Positions 7,913 to 17,964 of a stretch of 64,000 nt of DNA are shown one piece after another. The translations under genes and the position numbers were made by a program. The notes beneath the pieces are model-generated. The model saw only the letters and a list, made by a program, of their open reading frames with translations. It was not told the DNA's origin and searched no databases. Position 1 is the first letter of the stretch; every line of letters starts with the position of its first letter. The DNA comes from Neobacillus sp. PS2-9 (lineage in GTDB: Bacteria > Bacillota > Bacilli > Bacillales > Cytobacillaceae). The stretch is taken from NCBI RefSeq assembly GCF_030915525.1, contig NZ_CP133269.1:1513001-1577000 (forward strand), in the 5' to 3' direction.

Positions 7913-9670
7913 GTGAAGATCCATATCGTACAGAAAGGGGATACTCTTTGGAAGATCGCCAAGAAGTACGGCGTGAATTTTGAAGAGCTGAAGAAGCTTA
8001 ATTCACAGCTCAGCAACCCTGATATGATTATGCCCGGTATGAAAATAAAAGTCCCAACAACAGGAGGAAGCATAAAGAAAGAAGCCCCTATGGGAACGAA
8101 ACCGGAAACAACAATCAATTTAGGTGTAAAGAAAGAAAAGCCGATTGCTGAGCAACCGTTCGCCAAAGAGAAACCTGTGCCAATGCCGATGGTAGAGGCA
8201 CCAATTAAAAAAGAAGCACCAATTGTCAAAGAAAAACCTATCGTAAAAGAAGTACCGAAAACGCCCTATACTCCAAAAATGCCTCTACAAATCGTCCCAG
8301 AAATTGATATTAACAATTATTACATGATGAATATGCAAAATATGACGGTTCAGCAACCTCAGCTGCCGCCTAAACCAGCCAATATCCTTCCAGAAGTAAA
8401 AGAGGTTCCGAAGAAAGAAGTACCTATAAAAGAAGTACCTATGAAAGAAATGCCAATTAAAGAGAATTTTGTTCCTGCACCGCCGCCAGTTGAAGCCCCT
8501 ATTGCGGAAATGCCGGTTCAAGAACAATGCGTTCCTATGACGCCCGTTATGCCTGGTCCGGGCTTTTGCCCACCATTTGGTGGATTTCCGATGATGCCAT
8601 ATCCGCAAATGCAGGGAATGGGGATGCCTGCTCCAGGTATGGTTCCAGGTTATCCAGGCGTAGCTCCAATGACAGCGGCTGCACCTGGTATGGCAGCTCC
8701 ATACTTCCATGATGATGAATCATCATCTTTTATGCCACAAGTGCCTGTCATGAATCCAGCATACAACCCAGGAGCAATGATGGGTGCACAGAACCCAGGA
8801 TTCCAGCAGCAGATGCAAAATCCTTATATGGACCCAGCAGCATTCGGTCAAATGCCAGCAGGCTACGGTCAGATGCCGACAGGAATGGGCGAAATGCCAG
8901 CAAGTTATGGTCAGATACCAACAGGAATGGGTCAAATGCCAATGAACTATGGTCAGATGCCAACAGGAATGAGTCAAATGCCAATGGACTATGGTCAGAT
9001 GCCAACAGGAATGGGTCAAATGCCAATGGACTATGGCCAGATGCCAACAGGAATGGGTCAAATGCCAATGGACTACGGCCAGATGCCAGCAGGAATGGGT
9101 CAAATGCCAATGGGCTACGGCCAGATGCCAGCTGGATATGGTCAAATGCCAATGGGTGCGGCTCCGACTTCAATGCCATCACAGAACCCGGGAGAATCCA
9201 TGCAAGCCGCTCCAATGATGCCTGGAACGATGTACGGAAACCCAGGAATGACAAATCCTTATGGTATGGGTGGCCAAATGCCTTACGGATATCCACAAAT
9301 GGGCGGTATGAACCCATATGGGGTAACTGATTTTGAATCACCAGAAATGATGATGCCTGTTGCAGGCAGTCAAATGCCTTACATGCAAAACCCTTATCCA
9401 ACTCAAGGGTTTCCGATGAGTACAGCTGCAATGGGTGACTGCGGTTGTGGTGGTCCTGTGGCAACACCTTATATGGGTGCCATGCCTGCCGCTGAAAGTG
9501 TTCCTGCAACAATGCCGTCAACATTTGTACCACCGACTCCACCTATTTACAGTGCTCCTTATACGGGTCCAATGAATGTCGCTCAACCACCGTATATGAA
9601 TCCTTATGGAATGGGAGTACCAGGAAGCGCTCCTTACGGTATGCCTGGTTACCGTGATGAAAGCAATTAA
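7913..9670 (+). CDS. safA: SafA, LysM-containing spore coat morphogenetic protein
   Basis: Organises the inner spore coat at the cortex-coat interface. The N-terminal LysM domain (about 1-48: KIHIVQKGDTLWKIAKKYG, then NPDMIMPGMKIKVP) binds peptidoglycan. A Lys/Glu/Pro linker follows, then a very long Met-, Pro-, Gly-, Gln- and Tyr-rich tail to about 585 residues, against about 387 in B. subtilis. The tail includes a 14-residue tandem repeat (8846-9154). The start GTG 7913 is chosen because AGGAGGG lies at 7898-7904 and it places the LysM domain at the N terminus, as in the family. The stop at 9668-9670 is 1 bp before the next start. Confidence 0.92.
   Translation: MKIHIVQKGDTLWKIAKKYGVNFEELKKLNSQLSNPDMIMPGMKIKVPTTGGSIKKEAPMGTKPETTINLGVKKEKPIAEQPFAKEKPVPMPMVEAPIKKEAPIVKEKPIVKEVPKTPYTPKMPLQIVPEIDINNYYMMNMQNMTVQQPQLPPKPANILPEVKEVPKKEVPIKEVPMKEMPIKENFVPAPPPVEAPIAEMPVQEQCVPMTPVMPGPGFCPPFGGFPMMPYPQMQGMGMPAPGMVPGYPGVAPMTAAAPGMAAPYFHDDESSSFMPQVPVMNPAYNPGAMMGAQNPGFQQQMQNPYMDPAAFGQMPAGYGQMPTGMGEMPASYGQIPTGMGQMPMNYGQMPTGMSQMPMDYGQMPTGMGQMPMDYGQMPTGMGQMPMDYGQMPAGMGQMPMGYGQMPAGYGQMPMGAAPTSMPSQNPGESMQAAPMMPGTMYGNPGMTNPYGMGGQMPYGYPQMGGMNPYGVTDFESPEMMMPVAGSQMPYMQNPYPTQGFPMSTAAMGDCGCGGPVATPYMGAMPAAESVPATMPSTFVPPTPPIYSAPYTGPMNVAQPPYMNPYGMGVPGSAPYGMPGYRDESN
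8846..9154 (+). repeat. 42-bp coding tandem repeat in safA
   Basis: About seven copies of a 42-bp unit encode a 14-residue block of the form GQMP-x-x-YGQMP-T/A-GM. The central copies (QMPTGMGQMPMDYG) are nearly identical at DNA level, which points to recent expansion, while the outer ones have drifted. The unit length is a multiple of three, so copy number can change without a frameshift. Long ORFs on the opposite strand here are products of the repeat. Confidence 0.85.
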
Positions 9671-9671
9671 T

Positions 9672-10646
9672 ATGTCAGCCAACAAAAAAGGAGACGATGA
9701 GTATTATGATCGTCTCTTCTCTTATTTTCAGTCCCAGTTTTATGAAAGGATTACCCAGTTTGTACCGCTTCGAAAAACCGTTATTTTTTTGAAAACAGAG
9801 AAAAATACTTACATTATAAAAGGCTATTCCACCAATAGCAGACTTAGACTTCAAGAAGTCTTTACCGATACACTGAAAAAGGAAGGATTTACAAAAACCT
9901 ATTCCTATTTAACCCCTTCAGTAAAGGAACAGCTATTTTTTGAAGGGACTTATTTCGGATGTATTGAATATCTGCCTCCACATAAAACAGCGTTTTCTTT
10001 CCATACTGAAAAGAATCGTCAAGAAGGACTAGAGCTTTTAGAACAATTTCATCAAACCACGAGTCTCTTTGAGGCCAGATATCGCACCTTGCTTCCTAAA
10101 GGACATCTACTTGAAAAGTGGACAGATCGGTTCAATATGTTTACCGCTAATTTTCCTTTCATAAAGTATTTTATCAATGAGTTAGTCTTAGCGGATATGG
10201 TTTCTTGGGCCAAATGGGCTCTTGCTGGAATGGAAAAAAAGTATCGTCATTTTTTCAAGGACCCCTTCGTGATTTTACACGGTGATGTAGCGCATCATAA
10301 TTTTTTACGCGATCACAGGGGGAGTTTGCATTTAATTGATTTTGATTTAATCTGTATCGGTCCACCTGCTTTTGATTATTTACAATACGCAAACCGAATT
10401 CTGCCTTCAATAGATTGGTCATTTGAAAAGCTTATCAAGCATAACCAAATGAAAAAAAATGCTCAAGAAGAGGCTTTTCTGTATGCACTAGCCTATCCAG
10501 CTGATATTTTTCGGGAATGGAACCGGTTAATTAGAGAAAAATCGTACACTGATTCTGTAAAATTAAAGCAAGTAACCGATTTATCGATTAAACAGTATTA
10601 TGCAAGAAAAAGATTTGTTGACCATTTACAGGAAATGGTAAAATGA
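9672..10646 (+). CDS. CotS/YutH-like spore kinase homologue (APH fold)
   Basis: About 324 residues with a C-terminal aminoglycoside-phosphotransferase-like core: the catalytic loop HGDVAHHN (203-210) and the metal site DFD (223-225), followed by GPPAFDYLQY. The same pattern occurs in the spore coat proteins CotS, CotI, YutH and YsxE, so a spore coat role is likely; aminoglycoside resistance is not suggested. The catalytic Asp and Asn are present, so it could be active; the substrate is unknown. The start is uncertain: ATG 9672 lies 1 bp after the safA stop (reinitiation), ATG 9657 overlaps safA, and neither has a good ribosome site. B. subtilis has no homologue at this position. Confidence 0.75.
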   Translation: MSANKKGDDEYYDRLFSYFQSQFYERITQFVPLRKTVIFLKTEKNTYIIKGYSTNSRLRLQEVFTDTLKKEGFTKTYSYLTPSVKEQLFFEGTYFGCIEYLPPHKTAFSFHTEKNRQEGLELLEQFHQTTSLFEARYRTLLPKGHLLEKWTDRFNMFTANFPFIKYFINELVLADMVSWAKWALAGMEKKYRHFFKDPFVILHGDVAHHNFLRDHRGSLHLIDFDLICIGPPAFDYLQYANRILPSIDWSFEKLIKHNQMKKNAQEEAFLYALAYPADIFREWNRLIREKSYTDSVKLKQVTDLSIKQYYARKRFVDHLQEMVK

Positions 10647-10669
10647 TTTTTCCAGAATGAAATCCTCTA

Positions 10670-10739
10670 TAAAATAACACCCTATAAATGAGATGGACTC
10701 TGAAAAAAGTGGTCACTCTCAGGATGTTATTTTAGGGGG
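10670..10739 (+). other. Long-range inverted repeat before the coxA-like gene
   Basis: TAAAATAACACCCT (10670-10683) pairs with AGGATGTTATTTTA (10721-10734) with one mismatch, enclosing 37 nt. The right arm ends exactly at the GGGGG ribosome site of the next gene and is followed by a short T run, so it could be a terminator for the kinase-like gene or a leader structure. Confidence 0.5.
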
Positions 10740-10747
10740 TTTTTCGC

Positions 10748-11440
10748 TTGAACAAGAAACAGTGGATAATTCCTCTTTCAGCCATCATGACAATTGGGCT
10801 GGCAGGATGTAATGGAGATTATAATAATCGTGCAGGGGTTAATGGGAAAAATAACGTAGCACAGCCGATGGGATATTACTCCAATGAAAACCATCCATCA
10901 CAAGATAATCTATTTGGTGATAATGATGGTGGGGTAACAGAAATAATGGATCATACGATGGGGAATGAGGACCAGCAGACAACGGAGCATAACAGAAAGG
11001 TCCTTCAGAATAGGGACGAAAATGGCAATCCGATTAATCCAACGAAACCATTAGCAGCTAAGGATCGGAATTTTTTTCAACGTGATAATCGATTCAGTAC
11101 CAGTGATATGAATTATCACGGCCATTTAAGTAAAAATACTGGAAATACTGGCGTAGCTACTGATTCTGATTTCCAAGATAATGTTACGGCAAAAATTAGA
11201 AGGAAGGTCGCATCTGTTAATAATGTGCAGGACGTACAGTCAGTTGCCTATGGGAATACGGTAATTGTTTCAGTGAAGTTAGCTGATAACAACAAGGCAG
11301 GCGAAACAAAAAGGGCCATTAAGAAAGCCGTTATGCCCTACACAAAGGGAAGAAAGGTTACCGTGTTAACAGATGAGGGAACCATGGGACGCGATCGCAA
11401 CAAGCATAACGATAGTCAACCTCATAAATGGGGGCAATAA
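10748..11440 (+). CDS. coxA: YhcN/YlaJ family sporulation lipoprotein (CoxA-like)
   Basis: A 230-residue lipoprotein. The signal peptide ends in the lipobox LAGC (Cys21), giving membrane anchoring. A polar, Asn- and Asp-rich middle is followed by a YhcN/YlaJ domain (about 140-215, with TAKIRRKVASVNNVQDVQSV and VKLADNNKAGETKRAIKKAV). In B. subtilis the gene after safA is coxA (yrbB), a cortex-associated spore protein, and position and domain agree. It starts with TTG 10748 after AGGGGG. Sequence outside the domain is too variable to prove orthology. A perfect terminator follows. Confidence 0.82.
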   Translation: MNKKQWIIPLSAIMTIGLAGCNGDYNNRAGVNGKNNVAQPMGYYSNENHPSQDNLFGDNDGGVTEIMDHTMGNEDQQTTEHNRKVLQNRDENGNPINPTKPLAAKDRNFFQRDNRFSTSDMNYHGHLSKNTGNTGVATDSDFQDNVTAKIRRKVASVNNVQDVQSVAYGNTVIVSVKLADNNKAGETKRAIKKAVMPYTKGRKVTVLTDEGTMGRDRNKHNDSQPHKWGQ

Positions 11441-11443
11441 GGG

Positions 11444-11474
11444 AAAGAGCAAAGCTTCGGGCTTTGCTCTTTTT
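11444..11474 (+). terminator. Intrinsic terminator of coxA-like gene
   Basis: Perfect 12-bp stem AAAGAGCAAAGC / GCTTTGCTCTTT with a 5-nt loop and a T tail. Confidence 0.92.
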
Positions 11475-11566
11475 ATGTGAAAAACATAGGACGGATAAAA
11501 AGCCAATTTAAGGCTAAACTAGGAATGTAAATTATGTTCAATTTTTAACAATAAGAGGTGAGGAGC

Positions 11567-12115
11567 ATGAGGTTCACTTGGGTAGCAATGTACCGGTTTG
11601 GAATAGCCGTTTTTGCTGTTACTCTCTTCATGTTTAGTGGCTGGGCACCGGGAATCACAGGCTCCGCTGCACAACAAGAACCCCCGCTAAATCAACAGAA
11701 GAAAGAACCACTGCATATGACGGTGATTTTAGAAAGAGTCTATTTAGATGGAGAGATTAGCCAAGAAGTAGTTCACGAGACTTGCTGGTCAATGGAGAAT
11801 TTTTGGGCAAAATATGACCAGTGGCAGATGGTTGATATGGATGAGTACACTATGGTATTTAGAAGACAAGTAGATGATATCTCCCCACTTTTAAAAGCAA
11901 ATGGCTTTTTTGGAATCACTGAAGACGGGGTGTTGACTATTTTCAATGGTAGACCAGACCGTTCAAAAATCATACAATCCTTTTTTCAAATAGATATTAA
12001 GAGGCTAGAAAGTAAAACTCAAGAAGATTTGATCCAAGGAATACCTATTAAATCAAAAGATCATTATGTTGAAGTGTTAGAAACCTTCAAGCCGTACTCT
12101 ATAAAAAAAGAATAG
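11567..12115 (+). CDS. bofC: BofC, forespore regulator of sigma-K checkpoint
   Basis: BofC is made in the forespore, exported to the space between the two spore membranes, and restrains the SpoIVB protease and so pro-sigma-K processing. About 182 residues: an N-terminal signal or anchor (YRFGIAVFAVTLFMFSGW), then a soluble part with the family pattern MTVILERVYLDGEISQEVV and the later FFGITEDGVLTIFNG. The position between coxA and ruvA is as in Bacillus. Start ATG 11567 is preferred (AGAGGTG at 11554-11560); GTG 11558 lies within the ribosome site. Confidence 0.9.
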   Translation: MRFTWVAMYRFGIAVFAVTLFMFSGWAPGITGSAAQQEPPLNQQKKEPLHMTVILERVYLDGEISQEVVHETCWSMENFWAKYDQWQMVDMDEYTMVFRRQVDDISPLLKANGFFGITEDGVLTIFNGRPDRSKIIQSFFQIDIKRLESKTQEDLIQGIPIKSKDHYVEVLETFKPYSIKKE

Positions 12116-12124
12116 TTCTTTTTC

Positions 12125-12157
12125 AATCAGACTGAGTGGCATTCAGCCTGATTTTTT
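12125..12157 (+). terminator. Intrinsic terminator of bofC
   Basis: Stem AATCAG-A-CTGA / TCAG-C-CTGATT with one mismatch, 7-nt loop and six T residues. Confidence 0.85.
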
Positions 12158-12255
12158 CTTTCTATGACCTATTTTCTTCAATTCCATTTCATTCTTATGT
12201 TAAAATGAAAGACAGTGCATATGAGAGCAACAGGAAACTAGAGGAGAGAATGGTA

Positions 12256-12867
12256 TTGTATGAATTTATAAAAGGGACTGTTGAATTTATTAGTCCAGAA
12301 TATATCGTGGTGGAAAACAATGGGGTTGGCTATCAAATCTCCACACCCAATTCGTTTATTTATTCTGGTAAATTGGAGACAATGGTTACTGTCTACACGT
12401 ATCATTATGTACGCGAAGATATTATGGCCCTGTACGGGTTTGAAACCCGAGAAGAAAAAAGGTTGTTTACTAAATTATTAAATGTATCTGGAATCGGGCC
12501 CAAAGGAGCACTCGCTATTCTTGCTTCAGGTGAGGTACAGCAAGTGGTAACAGCCATTGAAAATGAGGATGAAAGTTTCCTTGTGAAATTCCCTGGTGTA
12601 GGTAAAAAGACTGCCCGTCAAATGATTCTTGATTTAAAAGGGAAATTACAGGATATCGTTCCAGACTTTTTCCCGAATTTATTCAATGCAGATCAACTTC
12701 CTATACATACAGAAAAAAACAATACTGCCTTTGAAGAAGCTATTCTTGCTTTAAAGGCTCTCGGTTATTCAGAAAAGGAAATTAAAAAGATTGCACCTGA
12801 ATTAAGAAAAGAACAACTGTCAACAGACCAATACATTAAAAATGCACTAAAGCGGCTTTTAAAATAG
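12256..12867 (+). CDS. ruvA: Holliday junction DNA helicase subunit RuvA
   Basis: RuvA tetramers bind the Holliday junction and load RuvB for branch migration. 203 residues with the usual N-terminal OB fold ([28 protein letters not shown] split over the first 28 residues), two helix-hairpin-helix motifs ([15 protein letters not shown] and [14 protein letters not shown]) and a C-terminal RuvB-binding three-helix domain. The TTG at 12256 is chosen over ATG 12250 because GAGGAGAG (12241-12248) is correctly spaced only for TTG, and family proteins begin at this Met-Tyr-Glu. It is paired with ruvB 13 bp downstream. Confidence 0.94.
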   Translation: MYEFIKGTVEFISPEYIVVENNGVGYQISTPNSFIYSGKLETMVTVYTYHYVREDIMALYGFETREEKRLFTKLLNVSGIGPKGALAILASGEVQQVVTAIENEDESFLVKFPGVGKKTARQMILDLKGKLQDIVPDFFPNLFNADQLPIHTEKNNTAFEEAILALKALGYSEKEIKKIAPELRKEQLSTDQYIKNALKRLLK

Positions 12868-12880
12868 GTGGTGATGATGG

Positions 12881-13879
12881 ATGGAAGAGCGGATTATTTC
12901 AAGTGAAGTGAATGAGAGCGAAATAAATATTGAACAAAGCTTGAGACCGCAAACCTTAAGGCAATATATTGGGCAAAACCAGGTAAAGGAAAACCTAGAA
13001 ATTTTTATTAAGGCAGCCAAGCTTCGAAACGAAACCTTAGACCATGTTCTCCTTTATGGACCTCCAGGTTTAGGGAAGACGACGCTGGCCGTGATTATTG
13101 CCAATGAGATGGGCGTAAACATTCGAACCACTGCTGGACCTGCCATTGAGAGACCTGGGGACCTTGCAGCCATTCTGACTGCACTTGAGCCCGGGGATGT
13201 ACTATTTATAGATGAAATCCACCGACTGCCGCGAACAATTGAAGAGGTTTTGTATCCAGCAATGGAGGATTTTTGCCTAGATATCGTGATTGGTAAAGGA
13301 CCTAGTGCACGCTCTGTTCGGCTTGACCTTCCTCCATTTACACTGGTGGGGGCGACAACAAGGGCCGGTTCTTTATCAGCTCCATTACGCGATCGATTTG
13401 GAGTTTTAAGCAGGCTCGAGTATTATAAGGAAGATCAGCTAAAAAACATTGTTTTACGTACAGCTGAGTTGTTTGACACAGAAATAGACGAGCTTTCTGC
13501 AGCAGAAATTGCTCGAAGATCAAGAGGAACCCCACGGATTGCGAACCGCCTCCTTAGAAGAGTGCGGGATTTTGCTCAAGTAAAGGGTAATGGTACAATA
13601 AACCTACTTCTTGCTAGAGAAGCATTGGAGTTGCTTCAGGTAGATAGGCTTGGCCTCGATCATATAGACCACAAATTACTAAAAGGGATTATCGAAAAGT
13701 TTCGCGGCGGCCCAGTCGGCCTTGATACCATCGCCGCTTCGATTGGTGAAGAAGCAGAAACAATTGAAGATGTGTATGAACCGTACCTGCTGCAAATAGG
13801 CTTTCTACAGAGAACCCCAAGAGGCAGAATGGTCACATCAGCGGTCTATCAACATTTTGGTATGGAAGTACCCACTTAA
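12881..13879 (+). CDS. ruvB: Holliday junction DNA helicase subunit RuvB
   Basis: AAA+ motor that drives branch migration with RuvA. 332 residues with Walker A GPPGLGKT (60-67), Walker B and sensor region FIDEIHRL (109-116), the arginine-finger region [18 protein letters not shown], and a C-terminal winged helix ending in [13 protein letters not shown]. Start ATG 12881 follows AGGTGGTGATG. Queuosine genes follow directly. Confidence 0.97.
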   Translation: MEERIISSEVNESEINIEQSLRPQTLRQYIGQNQVKENLEIFIKAAKLRNETLDHVLLYGPPGLGKTTLAVIIANEMGVNIRTTAGPAIERPGDLAAILTALEPGDVLFIDEIHRLPRTIEEVLYPAMEDFCLDIVIGKGPSARSVRLDLPPFTLVGATTRAGSLSAPLRDRFGVLSRLEYYKEDQLKNIVLRTAELFDTEIDELSAAEIARRSRGTPRIANRLLRRVRDFAQVKGNGTINLLLAREALELLQVDRLGLDHIDHKLLKGIIEKFRGGPVGLDTIAASIGEEAETIEDVYEPYLLQIGFLQRTPRGRMVTSAVYQHFGMEVPT

Positions 13880-13920
13880 CAATAGGTAACTTATTTTAAA
13901 CAGATTAGGGATGTCATAAT

Positions 13921-16117
<2,197 letters not shown>

Positions 16118-16146
16118 TAGAACCTTTTTGAAAGGAGGGAAACAAG

Positions 16147-16434
16147 ATGCAAGGAATTAGTACAATCATTCCATTAATATTAATGTTTGTGTTATTTTAT
16201 TTCCTATTAATTCGCCCACAGCAAAAGCGTCAAAAAGCGGTTGCGAACATGCAAAACGAGTTGAAAAAAGGTGATAAAATCGTTACGATTGGTGGATTAC
16301 ACGGTTTTGTTGACTCAATCGATGATAATAAAGTAGTCATTAAGTGTGGAGACGGCAGCCGTCTTACATACGATCGTTCTGCTATTCGTGAGGTCACTGA
16401 AGCTGGTGAGGGAAGCGTTAGTTTAACAAAATAA
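16147..16434 (+). CDS. yajC: Preprotein translocase subunit YajC
   Basis: A 95-residue single-pass membrane protein that accompanies SecDF in the Sec holocomplex. One N-terminal transmembrane helix (about 5-22, IIPLILMFVLFYFLLIRP) is followed by the signature RPQQKRQK and a cytoplasmic domain with KKGDKIVTIGGLHG. AAAGGAGGG precedes ATG 16147. It is the last gene of the ruvAB-queA-tgt-yajC group before a terminator; secDF is 3.6 kb away. Confidence 0.95.
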   Translation: MQGISTIIPLILMFVLFYFLLIRPQQKRQKAVANMQNELKKGDKIVTIGGLHGFVDSIDDNKVVIKCGDGSRLTYDRSAIREVTEAGEGSVSLTK

Positions 16435-16442
16435 TCGTACAC

Positions 16443-16480
16443 AAAAAGGAAGCCTTTTACAAAATGGCTTCCTTTTTTTT
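16443..16480 (+). terminator. Intrinsic terminator of yajC
   Basis: Stem AAAAAGGAAGCC / GGCTTCCTTTTT with an 11-nt loop and eight T residues. Confidence 0.92.
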
Positions 16481-16500
16481 AGTATAGAAAGTTTAAAATT

Positions 16501-16637
16501 CGACTTCGAGAATTGTCCAGCTCCAGCGCCTAGCCCCTCGGGTCAAATAACCTTCTGCAATAAAAGTCAAAGAGCGACTTTTCTTGCCGAAGAACATTTG
16601 CCTGTCGGGGCTGAACAAGGCGCTTACGCTTTTCTTA
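16501..16637 (-). repeat. Dispersed hairpin repeat, family A, copy 2
   Basis: Reverse-oriented copy of the element at 1762-1905. Read on the minus strand it begins 8 bp after the yrzE stop codon, so it keeps the same relation to its upstream gene as the other two copies. One stem mismatch is seen (TTGCAGAAGG for TTGCCGAAGG). Confidence 0.85.
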
Positions 16638-16645
16638 ATTTTTGG

Positions 16646-17035
16646 TTACGCAGATCTTGTATTGCCAGCTGAAATATTAACCCCTAAAATTCCACCCATC
16701 ATGGCGATGAGTGTATAGCAAGTATGATAAATGACTTGCTCTGCGTCAAAGAGGCGATCATAGCCTAAGTATTGAAATAAGAAAACAACAATGGAGTAAA
16801 TTAGACCAGTTAATCCCCCAATTAGCCAGCCTTTTTCTTTCCGCTTTCCGCCTGAAAGAAATCCTCCTCCAAAAAGCCCAATAAATGATAAGGCCGTAAT
16901 TACATATTGAAGTGATCCTTCTTTAGCAGAGGTATACCTTAGAATAAACGCAAAAATAAGGCTTGAAATCACGGCAAAGGCAAAGATGAAAATTAATCCG
17001 TACAAAATGGATGTACCAAAGCTTTTTGATTCGAT
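16646..17035 (-). CDS. yrzE: YrzE-type TIGR04086 family membrane protein
   Basis: A small membrane protein of about 129 residues with four predicted transmembrane segments: LYGLIFIFAFAVISSLIFAF, ITALSFIGLFGGGFLSG, WLIGGLTGLIYSIVVFLF and YTLIAMMGGILGVNIS. The function is unknown; B. subtilis yrzE lies at the same place. The start is unusual. A perfect AGGAGGAG (17050-17043) is followed at ideal spacing by ATC 17035-17033, and the frame then reads IESKSFGTSILYG, which resembles other YrzE N termini. The first normal start codon is TTG 17005, which has no ribosome site and would remove that N terminus. The gap to yrbG (17036-17260) shows only weak inverted repeats around AGGCCT. Confidence 0.8.
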   Translation of the reverse strand: MESKSFGTSILYGLIFIFAFAVISSLIFAFILRYTSAKEGSLQYVITALSFIGLFGGGFLSGGKRKEKGWLIGGLTGLIYSIVVFLFQYLGYDRLFDAEQVIYHTCYTLIAMMGGILGVNISAGNTRSA

Positions 17036-17260
17036 TTTAGCTCTCCTCCTTCAGTTGCCTTAGGCCTGACTTTCTACTTGGTTAAGTCTCAGGCCTTAGA
17101 AACAGTTTTTTACCTAGTACAAGCGTATTCGTGGAAGAAGAAAAGTAGAATTAAAATTTTATGATTTTCCTCATTTTAAAAGCGTTGGAAAATAATTCTC
17201 CTTATTTTTTTTTTCAAAAATGCAAACAATGAATACGACTAAAAAAGGGGAGAAAATATT

Positions 17261-17923
17261 GTGGACGTTTATTTAGGTATCATTTTCAGGACCTTATTTT
17301 TGTATTTATTAATCATTGTTATTTTTAGATTAATGGGCAAAAGGGAAATTGGTGAGTTAAGCATCCTGGATCTAGTCGTTTTTATCATGATTGGTGAAAT
17401 GGCGGTTATTGCCATTGAAAATACAAAGGACCCACTGCTTCACTCGGTGATACCGATGGTTTTATTGATGATCATTCAAATTACTCTCGCTCTAATCTCG
17501 CTGAAAAGTAAAAAGTTTCGTGACCTGGTCGATGGTCAACCAACCATTATTATCAATAGAGGGAAAATTGATGAAAATGCAATGCGGAAGCAACGCTACA
17601 ATTTTGATGATTTAATGACCCAATTAAGGGAGAAGGATATTCGCAGCATTGCGGATGTGGAATTCGCGATATTAGAATCCTCAGGTAGTTTGTCAGTAAT
17701 TGAAAAATTAAAGAATAGTAAGGAACAGCAAAAGCAGGGGGATATTACTGTCCCATTAATCTTAGATGGGACGATTGAAGAAGAAAACTTAAAAAGAATT
17801 AATAAGACAAATTTATGGCTGCGCCAAGAACTGAAGAAAAAAGGATACCGTGATGTTAAGAAAATTTCCTTTTGTAGCTATGAGAATGGAGAATTCTACA
17901 TTGACTTACAGGATGAAGACTAA
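17261..17923 (+). CDS. yrbG: DUF421 membrane protein YrbG
   Basis: 220 residues with three N-terminal transmembrane helices (about 8-22, 33-50 and 62-80; [21 protein letters not shown] between the first two is the family hallmark), then a cytoplasmic DUF421 domain with [22 protein letters not shown] and a second half containing [11 protein letters not shown]. Relatives in Bacillus include YetF and the spore germination-linked YdfS/YkjA group; the molecular role is not known. GTG 17261 has AAGGGGAG upstream. It converges on spoVB. Confidence 0.85.
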   Translation: MDVYLGIIFRTLFLYLLIIVIFRLMGKREIGELSILDLVVFIMIGEMAVIAIENTKDPLLHSVIPMVLLMIIQITLALISLKSKKFRDLVDGQPTIIINRGKIDENAMRKQRYNFDDLMTQLREKDIRSIADVEFAILESSGSLSVIEKLKNSKEQQKQGDITVPLILDGTIEEENLKRINKTNLWLRQELKKKGYRDVKKISFCSYENGEFYIDLQDED

Positions 17924-17928
17924 GAAGA

Positions 17929-17961
17929 GGCTGACCCTTTAGATTGGGTCAACCTTTTCTG
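17929..17961. terminator. Terminator between convergent yrbG and spoVB
   Basis: Stem GGCTGACCC / GGGTCAACC with one mismatch, 8-nt loop, then TTTTCTGTTTTT on the plus strand. Confidence 0.75.
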
Positions 17962-17964
17962 TTT

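Noticed and set aside
8285..9542. Long minus-strand ORFs opposite safA
   Set aside because: They mirror the repetitive Met-Pro-Gly-Gln codons (His/Trp/Ser-rich translations) and have no start signals.
9672..10646. Aminoglycoside resistance gene
   Set aside because: The APH-type motifs are shared with CotS-family spore proteins, and the position behind safA points to the spore coat.
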